A stretch of DNA of 64,000 bases. It comes from Terfezia claveryi. Its lineage: Eukaryota > Ascomycota > Pezizomycetes > Pezizales > Pezizaceae. Both the position numbers and the translations under genes were made by a program. Within the stretch, counting starts at the first letter, position 1. Every line of letters begins with the position of its first letter. Shown here one piece after another: positions 42,500 to 52,947 of this stretch. The notes below the pieces were generated by a model. The model worked only from the letters and a program-made list of their open reading frames with translations. It was not told the DNA's origin and searched no databases. The stretch covers positions 124,001 to 188,000 of the forward strand of contig WHUX01000066.1 of NCBI GenBank assembly GCA_015179025.1, written 5' to 3'.

Positions 42500-45473
42500 G
42501 GCCCTTAGAGGACCCTTGTGCTATCTCTCCCCCTTCCGCTATCCCCCCCCCGAGCCCTTCAGATTCAAGCTTGCCTTACTTCCTCCTATTAGTAGTAACT
42601 GTCTTAAAGCTATCTCTGTCTATCTCTTCTTCTAGCTTCTTACCCTGTTTACCCCTTCTATCGGCCGTCCTGCCCATTTTGCTCTCTATTGCTCTGAGGA
42701 TAAAGGAGTAGCCCCATCTAATATGGCCCCATCCCCCATAATTATGGCATTAAATTGACTTCCCCTAATATTGCTGTTAGCTAGCCTGCCGGTATTACTG
42801 GTTTGCTTACTAGTATTGATAGTTTACCTGCTAGTATTGCGGTAGTTTCCAGCCCTTGAGTCCTATTGGTATTACTACCTTTTTATTGCTATCCGATGTT
42901 ATTTTGCTCTGCTCAAATAGAGCTACCTTTCTTCTCTTCCCATCCCATATAATCCCCATCTTTACCAATTTTGCCATCTCGACTGCATTATCTGCTTCAA
43001 ATGTAAACTCTGTGATCTTAGCCCCCCCTCAGGCTTTGGGCATCCTCTTTCCCCCTTTTATCTCCTTATTCTCCTTTCTTAGCTTCTCCACTAGAGTTTT
43101 CTTTTCCATCCCAGCTATTATTGGGGCTAATAAAACAATCAACCTGACTGATTTTCCTTCTTCTACCTAGACATTTAGAATAGCCCCTGTGCATCCGAAT
43201 ACTTGCACAAGCATTCTACCTACCTTTCCTGCTACTTTTAGTAGATCCACATTCTGAGCCACTCTCTCTACTGCCCATGTTGACTCATTGCTATATTCTC
43301 CAGTTCCTGCCTTTGCTATTACTATCTATGCTGTACAATCTTCGGTGACCCTTATTACCCTCAGTAACATATTCACCTTTGCTACTGCAGCCTTGAGGTC
43401 TACCTTCTCTTTAATATCAATTGCCTACACATACCCCATTACTACCTGTACCGTCTTCAATATCTCCCTATTGACTACTTGTCTCGACTTTCTAATACTT
43501 ATCTCCAGGGGTTGTCTTGCTTCCTTTTCAATTCTGTCCTTTATCTCTTTAGCCTCCTTTATCTTTTGACCAAGCTCTATCAACTCCTCCCCCCCATGCT
43601 TGTCCTATCCCTCTTACACAATTCCTCTAGTGCCTCCTCACATGCCTTCTATGCCTTTTGCTAACTTTCTCTCACCAACTTTACTTAGGATACAATCTTT
43701 TCTACCTCTTTCTAGGCTGCTACCTCCCTCAACTTCTCTGTCTCCACCTCCTTCTTCTTAACCTCAATTCTCTTTAGCTCCTTTTCCTTTCTTTTCTCCT
43801 TATCAGCTCTACCCTTTCTAGCACTAATAGTCTTCTTGACCCTGGCTTGCTCCTCCATTATACCTACCCCCATTGCCACCACCAAAAGTGCTAGCTGCTC
43901 CTTTATCTCATTCATCTCCTTTTCCAAGCCCTGGAGTGCTCCTGCTCTTACTACAAAAGCTATTCTCTAGTGTCTTTCTGCCTCCGAAACCATCCTGATC
44001 TTCCCCATATGCCCTTCTGCTATAACTTCCTCCAACAGCCTCTTCCAGCCTCCTTTATCTTCTCCTGTTCCTAAGTTATACCAGCCCCCCTCAATATAGT
44101 CCCCATTAGTTACTACGATGCTCCTAGCTAGGTTGGCATCCCTTCTTGACCTCTAGGACCTATCTTTATAGCTTAGGTCTTCGATTGACTTCAAAACCAG
44201 TACATTCTCTTGGATAGCTCCTACCAAATCCAACTTGCTTCTGAGCTTATATACTCCCTTCCACTCCCTCCTCTACCTTTCACCTTGGTACTTCCTCTCT
44301 TCTATATCCTCATCTTCTGCCTTTGGTCCTTGCCCCTCTACCAGCTTCTCTATCAAGTTTCTTACTTCCTCGTCCATCATATCTTTCATCGTATGCTGGC
44401 TAGCCTCTAGGCCCTCATAGTCCCTAGCCCAGTCCATTATTGCCTGAGCCTCATCAGCAAGAAAAAAGTAGCATCAGGATGCTAAGTAGTGTCTCCAGGA
44501 GATAAGGTTGTCTTTTGTGTCTTTTGTATCTTTTATGTCTCCTGGATGTCTCCTGAGTGTCTCCTATGTGTCTCCTAGTATCTCCTAGTATCTCCAGGAG
44601 ACACTGGGAGACATTCTGCTAATCGTGGAGATACATCTTGTCTCCAGTGGCATTACTGTCTCTAGAGATACTGGAGATAAACTATTTTCTTTCCTGATAC
44701 TTAAGTTAGGATACTTCAAAGACATAGCCCTTTATGACTTCAAGGTCCCGTGGTACTGCCAGTTCAATTTAGCCAGTACCTAACTCCTTTCCTAGTGCTC
44801 TCAATGACTTTGCTCACGAGTCTCCTACCCTCCATTTCTTGCCCTTCCTCCTCATAGTTTCATTCTCTGATTCCCCTTCCCTCTCCTTGTCAACCACCTC
44901 CAGCTTTACCTCCATCTTCACCAACTTGACCTCCACTACCTTCTTCTTGCTTTTTGGTATGGTCAATATCTAATTATGTGCCACGCCAAATATTGCCCCC
45001 CCAGTCGCCTGAGCTAGTCTGACTGTGATGCATTCCAGAATCCCATCATCCTTGTTAGTTGTTTGGTAGTCAACATCATACCCATCTAGCTACTCATTTA
45101 CTAACCTATCCTAGATGCCGATCACTCTGAGGAGGATCTCTACTGCCCTCTCTACTGATGGTCTGTCCATCACTCTAATAATCACCTCCTCCCCCCTAAG
45201 GTCTCTTTCGACTTGCAAAATGTACCTACACCAATTCCCCTCCCCCTGCCATTCTCTTCTAGCCTATTCTGTATTAGACATTACTTGGTCTAGAGCTCTA
45301 ACCCCTCTCTCCTCGAATTTATGAACTCCAGTCCAGCTTGCCATCTCCTCTAGAACGTATTACCTCCATTTCTTTACCTCCTCTCCACTATCAAGTTTAA
45401 GGAGCAATTTACAGCTCCCCTTACCTCAGTCCTCAACAGGGCCAAAGACGACACCCCTTATAGGTGATGCCAT
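42500..45473 (-). pseudogene. LINE-2 ORF1, gag-like
   Basis: The probable start is the ATG at 45471-45473 (MASPIRGVVFGPVED). A KLDSGEEVKKW segment and a Lys/Glu-rich coiled coil (KEMNEIKEQLALLVVAMG, 43712-43927) support a nucleic-acid-binding ORF1 product that coats the RNA. Numerous TAG stops and at least one insertion (44480-44700) break it. No zinc knuckle was recognised. Confidence 0.7.
44480..44700. repeat. GTCTCC-rich minisatellite in LINE-2 ORF1
   Basis: Imperfect units of about 11-12 bp (GTCTCCTGGAT, GTCTCCTATGT, ATCTCCTAGT) with inverted GGAGAC copies. It begins AGTGTCTCCAGGAG and ends near GAGATACTGGAGATAAAC, so it may be a small inserted element. Confidence 0.6.
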
Positions 45474-46121
45474 AATTAACAAAAGTTAACCTAGTGGTTC
45501 GCTAGATATAATTGATAAAATACCGTGATATGATAGTTGCCCTGGCAACAATCGACCTGATCACGTTGAACACCTTCTTTTTAGCCTCCGACTTGGGGAC
45601 CAGACCAACCTAAGTTGGGGTGGTTGCCACGTATTAGTCAGAGGGGGGACCCCCACGTTTGATAGTAAAGTTCAATGAACTGGACCCTCAGGGGGGACCT
45701 GTAATTAGTTAGTGAGAATAGAAAAAATAGGATAAATCAGCTCGTGTGAGCGAGCTGAATACCCTGAGCTTGTGTGCAACGTCGAGGTCACCCTAGTTGT
45801 CGAGTTTGTCGAAATGCTTGGTCCTTAGGCATTGATGTGGTACGTTTTTTTGGGCTAGGAGGACTTGTATCCCTCTTTTAAGCTGGAGCTCCAGCGACCA
45901 GAACGCTAAATGGGGAGAGCCCCAATGTGAGGCCACAAATGAAGATGTGGACAGAGCTAGGGGAAAGGACGAAGCCTATAGCATGTGTATGCATATATAT
46001 TGTGATGATGATACTAACTCTCCTTGCCTCGGAAAGCTTAAGGCTTCCCGGGAGGCGCTAAACCCTAAACTCTAACTAGGCTTCTCCATGCGACGCCCAT
46101 GCGAGGTGCCCATCTGAACTA

Positions 46122-46707
46122 CTATATTAATTCGCAACTAAGAATGCTGTCTTATTCATGAACGGGCGGTCAGAGGGGCCTTAAATTTACTGTCTTATAA
46201 GTGATACTAGCTTAAACACAAGATACTTTCTTATAAGAGAATTTCTAGGGAAAAAAAAAAATTCTGGAACGACACAGTAGCATAATTGATATCTTTTTAC
46301 ACGATCTCCTCTCTAAGTGTAATTATAGTATATTGTATAGCCTCTTCTTCAGTAATGTAATCTCCCTGCTCATTGTCACTTCCATCTGCTTCCTCTGCAT
46401 CATCTACAATCTCAATGTCAGAACTTTCATCCTCCATGTCTGTTGGCAGGTCGAGTTGGTCTTCAGACTTAGGAGGTAGTTGCCAGTGGTTTGTGCACTG
46501 GGTCCAGGACAAGGTGCCTGCAGAATTGACATTGTAATAAGTGATCGTGAGGAATGAAAGAATGACATTCTTATACTACTGTCTTACAAGAAAAATTTGC
46601 TGTCTTAAACATCGGATATCTCGGCCAAAATTAGGCTGTTTTACCCCTGTCTTATACGCGAATACTGTCTTACTGAGTAGTACTTTCTTAGTTGCGAATT
46701 AATACGG
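46122..46707 (-). mobile_element. pogo-2 MITE, intact ends
   Basis: 586 bp with inverted ends (the left one slightly decayed, CTATATTAATTCGC) and TA on both sides (46120-46121, 46708-46709). The minus strand keeps the last 70 codons of the transposase tail and the first bases of the N-terminus, joined by deletion. CTGTCTTA motifs recur at both ends. Confidence 0.93.
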
Positions 46708-47108
46708 TATGCTACTATCTATGCTACTATTCATGTAACTATCTATGCAACGACAAGCTATATATGTTCTGGGCCTCCTGCGGGCAATTAATATAATTAC
46801 TGAATTCGGTAAATAAATCTGATGTGAGAATCTTATGTGAGATGCCCCATAGTGCTTATGTGAAATTCCCGATAGCGCTTATGTTTATGAAACTCACAAT
46901 AGACCTTATGTAAGATAATAGGTCTGACATAAGATATTAATACAGTTTGGCGATGTGTAGGACCATATTCATAGTTTAAAAGCCGAGCTGAGATTCAGTA
47001 TTATGAGATTTATTCATTCCGCAATATCAATACATTGCAATATCAATACCTCACAATACCTACCATTAGTTTTCTACCAGTTTATCTACTCTGCCATTTA
47101 TTTTCAAT

Positions 47109-49101
47109 ATGTCCGCAAGTCAATCTTTAGGCTCCTGAGTGCCAGCTGTACCCGCTAGAGTTCCAGACCTCCAACCCGTAGAACCTTTTACCGATGGAAC
47201 ACAAGAAGCATTTCATCAGTATCTCCGTAATACTCCACATCATTTACAATTTGATGATATTTGCTATGATCAATATAAGCAATGGCTTTTACAAGCTTAA
47301 GATTTAGACTGTGACAATAGTCCAAAACTAAGCAGAAATGAACAGAAAGCTCACTCTCGAGTCCTACAAAAGTTTTACTTAGATGCGGATGAAAAACTTT
47401 GTTATAGAAGCGATGGAAGAGGGCTTCGAGTTCTTCATGACTGGCAACTGTTTGGAGTAATCTCTAATACGCATTCTGCAATTTCACATGGAGGTCAAAA
47501 AAAGACATTTAATATTATTATGAAACTATATTATGAAATAATTTGGCTAGAAGTACGTTGGCTACTAAAGTACTGTAAGGTATAAAAAGACCAAGTCTCT
47601 TCTCTTATAGATGATAAACTTAAAAAATACTAAAAATTATAGGTATGTAGGCTCAATCGTCCAAATTGAACAAGACCACTACTTCAGCCAATTGTTATTA
47701 ATAGATTATTTGAATGAGTTCAAGTTGATCTAATTGATATGTGACATGAGCCAGATGGGTAATATAAATGGATCTACCATATGAAAGATCACTATAGTAA
47801 GTGGTGTTATTTTGCACCTTTAGAAGATAAAATAGTAAGTTTAAAATCAATTAATATAAGTAGTATAATACTAATATGTTTAGGCTGAATCTGTTGCATC
47901 TACCATAACAGTATGGATCCAGCTCTATGGTCCATCAGAAATCCTACAGTCAGATAATAGTGGGGAATTTAAGGGTGCAGTTGAGCACTTATTACAAGCT
48001 TGAAGTATTAAAATTAAACATAGAAAGCCTCATACACCTCAAGTTCAAGGGCTTATTGAGCAGGCAAATAGAGTTGTACAATCTCGACTAGCAAAATGGA
48101 AGACTGAGTGGGCCAACACAGCATAGGATACAGCACTTCCACATATTGCATTAGGTATTAATCGAACAAAATATTCTGCAACACTCAAGACACCTTATAA
48201 GATTGTCTTTCGCCAACCCTATCCACATCAAGCTCATCTTCCATTGGATGAATGGGATACTGTAGAACTGGAGCAAGAGAAGGATTCAGAGGAAGAAGAT
48301 CTAGATGATGGCTAGAATAAAGAAGAGGATACTGAGTTTATTGCTATTTTTAATCCTATAGTTATAGACCAAATTGCAGCTAGTTCTACACTCTGAGAAC
48401 AGGTAAATATTGCTCTACAGCAGCGTGGTCAAGTGGTTCGAAATCAAATGGCAGAACATTATAATAAACGCCATGCAGTTTATATTTTTACTATAGGTGA
48501 AATGGTCAGTGTAGGAATTCCAAGAGAAGACCAGGCTAAAACCAATAATAAAAGGTTATATGTAAAAGTCATTGCAAAACCACAGCCTGAACACCACCAA
48601 ATGTTAACTAAGTATGGCATACTTGTTAATCTTTATTCAACTAAGGACCTCCAGCCAGCAACAGATCTCATGGGCTTGGAAGATGAAATTATCAATACTC
48701 TAGCTACTCGAGAGATCATAATTACCTTAGCCAATGCTGCTCGGAAGGCATCTACTACAATTCGAGTTTCAGTCTCTTGTACTTGCAAAAAGTCCTGTGC
48801 CAACTGCCACTGCCGATGCTACAAAAATGGCCTGAAATGTTCCATCTATTGCCATACCAAAGCAGGAGCGGATCATGACTGTGGTAATCTTTCAGCTATA
48901 GCTGAGCAAACTCAAATTGGGCTATTGGATAATAACCCAGCGGAGGACCTGGAGGATGACTTAGTGGAGGACCCAGCGGAGAACCCTGAGGAGGACCCGG
49001 AGGAGGACCTGGAGGAAATCCCAATTGACCTAGAGCTAGATGCAGCTGTTACACCTTCCACTGCTTTTTCTGGCCGATACTGCCTACACCAGGGTCAGTG
49101 A
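47109..49101 (+). pseudogene. Ginger-like integrase/transposase
   Basis: The ATG at 47109 opens a frame kept across one intron (47835-47883, ACTAAT branch site) to the stop at 49101. The first 130 residues are unassigned. A partial HH-CC zinc region (SHGGQKKTF, then WLLKYCKV) precedes an rve core with Asp in VQVDLIDM, Asp in LQSDNSGEF and Glu in LIEQANRVVQS, the arrangement of KRBA2- or SCAND3-like and Ginger integrases. The C-terminal part has a Cys-rich block near 48776-48890 (CTCKKSCANCHCRC, LKCSIYC) like a CXC domain, then an acidic EDL/EDP repeat tail. More than ten in-frame stops make it inactive. No reverse transcriptase or LTR is present. Confidence 0.85.
47835..47883 (+). other. Intron of the Ginger-like gene
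   Basis: 49 bp, GTAAGT donor, TACTAAT branch site, TTTAG acceptor. The downstream 1.2 kb is in frame only if it is removed. Confidence 0.85.
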
Positions 49102-49369
49102 TATTTTTTTTATTATATTAATACTTATTACTTGTATGTGTGTTGATAGTCTAGTTTGTATATATTTTTGATATAGTTCTAGTTAGGTATATTGTTGATA
49201 AATTCAAGTGCGCGTTATGTACCAAATCCAGTTATTAAATACTTATGTATATTGCCCGCGGGCGGCTGTGCTGCCCGCGGGCGGCCGATGCCCGCGAGCG
49301 GCCCAGAACATATACGACAGAGGAGTATGTGTTCTATCTAGTGTGCTACCAGTCCTGACACCCAAGATC

Positions 49370-50108
49370 ACGACAACAATAATGAAGCCATCAGACCGAT
49401 CTTTACATAGGGCGCAGAGCTATTCAACCTCCCATCAATGGCAAGCAAATTCGAACGCTTCAGAAGACTAGGGTACCAGGCTCTCAGGAAGATCACGGGG
49501 GGATACCATGGCGGCAGCCACAAGAAGCTAGGGTATATTGCTAACATAGAACCTCTCACGGAAAAGCTCGACGACATTTCAAGGCCATGGGCTGGCAGAG
49601 CAATACGGACAGGGGACCCCGAGATCAGGGCCTTCTTGGAAGCACCCCCTGCTCCAGGTTATGCCACCTGGTACGATGGATTAACCCACACCTACAGAGA
49701 GACAGCCCAATCATGGAAGCATTCCATCTATCGGCAGCCGACAATGCAGTGGAACTTTCGTACGGCAACAGAGAAGACACTCGAGTCTTTGCGGTCAGTC
49801 ACAAGCCTATCATGGAGCCATCCGACGAGAGATCAAAATCCTTGGGATACTGGGCGGGATCGATAGCGGGCATTCTGGACGAGGGGTGGTGGGTCTGCTT
49901 CACAGATCGTACCGGACGCGGAGAGGGGGCAGCCAGCGCAGTACACTCCATGGACTGGAGAAGCGGAGGCAGCAGAGGAGGAATCCGGGAAAACCGGGAA
50001 AACACTTACGGGGACTACTTGGGGGACCTGGCCACAGTTGCTGACAGCGAGCTCCACGCAGCCACCCTGGCGATCGAGACCGAGGACGCCGAGATGCTAG
50101 CCATCTTA
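49370..50108 (+). pseudogene. LINE-1 ORF2 fragment, connection to RNase H
   Basis: The plus strand encodes FRRLGYQALRKITGGYHGGS, EPLTEKLDDISRPWAGRA and APGYATWYDGL. After a frameshift near 49850 come an RNase H start (WWVCFTDRTGRGEG, with the catalytic Asp present) and ADSELHAATLAIE. It stops abruptly before the second Asp at about 50108. No A-tail or duplication is present, so it is an internal fragment. Confidence 0.82.
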
Positions 50109-51004
50109 TTTCTTAATAGTCTACCATCGCCCACATCATACTCACCATTGAATAGTCCACCGTGGGTTCCATCCGCATTGGAGGATTCCGGGACAAACTG
50201 TGTGCAACAGGAAGAAATTGAAAATGGTAAGAATAGGCAGCATATGGAGAATGGGGGATAGTGAGTGAGCACAAGAGGAGAGGAGTTAATGAGTGATTTG
50301 CGGATGGTAATTGACTGCAGTGAGAAAGGGAGGGGACTGCAGTAACAAAGGGAAGGAGGTGGCAACTTAGTATGCCTCCCGCTACTACATATTATGGGAA
50401 AGCGGATCACGACAGTAATGCCGATTGTATCTATAGCACTGTAAATTTATATATTGTCACCCCTGAAGTTCAATGCTGTTTTCTTTAGGCAATTGTTCTC
50501 AAGTGGCCTTGGATTCTGCTGCAACCGCACTAGACATCCCTTATATCCCACAAACCTACGCAAGTGAAGTTAATAGTTTACACATTACTCCGTCAAGTCT
50601 TGTAAGCCCTCATCATCTTGATCATTACGATTTCTGCATCTACACAGTGCATGGTCACATTGATCACAATCACTGTGTCATTGTGGGTGCGGAGGTACCG
50701 GTACCCAGAGCATTTTGAGCCTCATACTTAGCACACAATGGCGAAACTATTGTGAGTCATGTTATTGCACTGATGAACCCTCAAGGTCAAAGTTCTTTCC
50801 TGTGAAGTAGGTCCGCTCTATTCGGAATTTACAGCATTCGACAGAGAAGGAGGAGCTGAGCAAGAATATCTAATTTTTGCCAGAAATACCTGAGAACTAC
50901 AAAATCCCCCACGAGGTCAAGTTTTCATTGCTGCTGAACTTGAAACCACGGCCCTTCGATATTGGTCACACTTGAAGTTCTAATTTGAAGGGTACTAGAC
51001 TAGA
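50109..51004. other. No supported gene; one His-rich ORF
   Basis: An 81-codon ORF at 50473-50718 (plus) encodes a His-rich product (VSPHHLDHYDF, HGHIDHNHC) with no family I recognise and no paralogue here. The rest is unassigned. Confidence 0.3.
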
Positions 51005-51792
51005 GCCGAAATCCGGGAAAGGGGAAAGCAGGCGAATCACAGTACCAGCTGGGAACACCGGGTCTATCGAATACCCCACCGAAATACAAGACACCGGAGC
51101 CTGAACAGAGACATCTTATAACTCCTTTGGCTACACCAAAAATCATAAGACAGGCTCCAAACCCTATCTCGGAGGTAGCGGAGGTCTTGCAAGGATTAGA
51201 GATATAGGAGAAAAAGGAAGAAGTGAAGGTTGTCGGAAGTGGTAGGGCGGCTGGCATGGCGGCGGAATTTTTTAGTAGATTGAAGGAGCTTGAGGCGAGA
51301 CCACGGAAGGTGGTTTATCTTAAGGCAGCACCCGAAGAGGATTCAGATGACGAGTTGTTTGGGAGGGACTCGGAAAGTGAGGAGGATGAATCTACAAGCA
51401 GTCCATGGGTAGCTAACGGAAATGCACTCGGATATTTGGATTCTGATGATGAGAGGGAGATAGATGGGTGGGGAGAGGAAGAGATGCAGAAAAGGAGAGA
51501 TAGGCTGTCAAAAGATGAATGGAGGGATGTCGGAGAATTTCTCCTAACAATTCTAGCGTATTTCTTGAATGAAGGAGGTCCCTCTGGACAAGACGGGATA
51601 TTAAGAGAAATTCTAGGAGAGGATGATGATGAAGATGCTGCTGAGAATGGGGAGGATGGTAAGACTGCAGTCTTTATGCGGTTACATACCCTGCAGGAGC
51701 AGTTAGAGGGGGTATCGAGTGAGGCAGAGGAGGTAGAAATGGAGAGAGATGACTTGAGGAATGAGGTAATAGAGCTGAGAAAGGAGGCCTGA
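51005..51792 (+). pseudogene. Acidic coiled-coil ORF, unrecognised
   Basis: I do not recognise it. The longest open part is 51223-51792 (189 codons). The same frame extends back to about 51005 across a single TAG near 51208, and upstream it is Pro-rich (YKTPEPEQRHLITPL). The middle is acidic (EEDSDDELFGRDSESEEDE), then comes a short hydrophobic helix (VGEFLLTILAYFL) and a C-terminal coiled coil (LHTLQEQLEGVSSEAEEVEM). If the TAG is real, translation could restart at the ATG at 51223 or 51256. It may be a gag-like product or a decayed host gene. Confidence 0.35.
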
Positions 51793-51802
51793 TGTTGCAG
51801 AT

Positions 51803-51882
51803 CTTTTTTTCGTCCATTTCTTTTTCGTCCACTTCTTTTTCGTCCACTTCTTTTTCGTCCACTTCTTTTTATCCGCTTCTTT
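51803..51882. repeat. 15-bp tandem repeat
   Basis: Five units of TTCTTTTTCGTCCAC, the last one varied, directly after the acidic ORF. The minus strand would encode DEKEV repeats, but no gene is apparent. Confidence 0.9.
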
Positions 51883-52239
51883 TGTGTAGGCTTCTCTTTT
51901 GCCACCTACATAAAGGATTAGCTCAGACGTATTACAATGACAAACAAAGTCATTGGGGACTTTTTCGGCAGAAATCATAGGGAATGTTACGAGGCGCACG
52001 ATATATAAGGTGCAGGGTGGAATTGCAATATTCATAATACCTACTGCAGGTCACTAGCTTGTCTCTTTTATGCGCCTTCCTCATAAAAACACCCAGTACC
52101 GGTAAGTCCACATTACACCACCTGTCCCAACACATTTCCAACACATGCCAATTAATCTATGTTCAAAATACATATGTATACAGTAGCTATGATTCCGTTC
52201 ATTTTGAACCGCGTTACCCAGCCAAAAAGGTCAGGAAAT
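51883..52239. other. No gene seen
   Basis: Unassigned sequence between the 15-bp repeat and the LINE-2 end. Confidence 0.35.
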
Positions 52240-52462
52240 CAGCACGTGACTTTGAAGTCTCATGGGGAGGGGAGGGCCGGTTAGGGGCGTGGTGGGGGAG
52301 GGCGGGGTTTCGGTTATGATATTTCCTTGGTTCGGGAGGCTGGGCGTTCATGCAATCCGTTGTCCCGTGGATGTACCAAGTCTTTTAAGACGATGGAACG
52401 GGGCCGTCTCAGAGCCTTAGGCTCCATAGACGTACAGATTTCAAAAAAAATAAAAAAAAACC
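52240..52462 (+). mobile_element. LINE-2 3' end, 5'-truncated
   Basis: It matches the LINE-2 3' untranslated region (GGCTGGGCGTTCATGCAATC, CCTTAGGCTCCATAGACGTA) and ends in an A-rich tail. Confidence 0.85.
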
Positions 52463-52624
52463 AGCCAAAAAGTGTCCGGCGGGGATTCCGTGAGGTCTAA
52501 TGCAGCTCTAGGTGGCGATGCACTAGTGCCGTCGAAAAGGCGAAGGAACGGGGAGAAAATGAACACCTTACGGGGCTGGGCTTGCTAATAATGAAGTTGG
52601 TATAGTGCTTTTTTATCTAATCAT
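52463..52624. other. No feature seen
   Basis: Short unassigned stretch between the LINE-2 tail and the hAT fragment. Confidence 0.3.
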
Positions 52625-52947
52625 TGTTGTGGTCGGTCTGGATCAGTCTGGCCTTGACTTTGAGTAGTTTTCCCAACGGGCCGGGCCCTGGACTGAATAA
52701 TCAGGCGGACTGGACCGACTGGACGGACTGGACCGACTGGACCGACTGGACCGACTGGACGGACTGGACCGACTGGACGGACTGGACCGACTGGACGGAC
52801 TGGACCGACTGGACAGACTGGACGGCCCGTATGAGTAGTCAGGCAGCCCAGTCCACAAGATTGCCCGCCGGGGCCGGTCCAGGCTGTTTCAGGCCAGCAC
52901 GGACCTCGGCCCTCAGTCCAGGCTCACGGCGGCCTGAATGGTGGCCT
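52625..52947 (-). mobile_element. hAT 5' terminal fragment with subterminal array
   Basis: A GGACTGGACCGACT array (52705-52825) leads into the sequence next to the hAT 5' end (compare 14600-14690), but the last 30 bp and the terminus are cut off by a LINE-1 T-run at 52948. No transposase part remains. Confidence 0.82.

Larger units (their letters stand above)
38565..46119 (-). mobile_element. LINE-2 non-LTR retrotransposon, nearly full length
   Basis: The A-tail is the T-run at 38565-38584. On the minus strand the order is 5' leader (46119-45474), gag-like ORF1 (45473 to about 42500), then endonuclease, reverse transcriptase, RNase H and a Cys/His end (42450-38823). This is the Tad1-clade plan. 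The coding strand is strongly purine-rich, and many stops are TAG. I could not locate a target duplication. It is a different family from LINE-1: its 3' end shares no sequence with it. Confidence 0.88.
46765..49310 (+). mobile_element. Ginger-like cut-and-paste transposon
   Basis: The inverted ends begin TGTTCTGGGCC, followed by a GCGGGCA block. A 4-bp duplication TATA lies at 46761-46764 and 49311-49314. Ginger elements are known for TGT-starting ends, 4-bp duplications and a retrovirus-like integrase; all three are here. The right end adds CCCGCGGGC repeats. One interrupted gene occupies the centre. Confidence 0.82.

Noticed and set aside
49261..49310. GC-rich CCCGCGGGC repeats as a CpG-island promoter
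   Set aside because: They belong to the right inverted end of the Ginger-like element.
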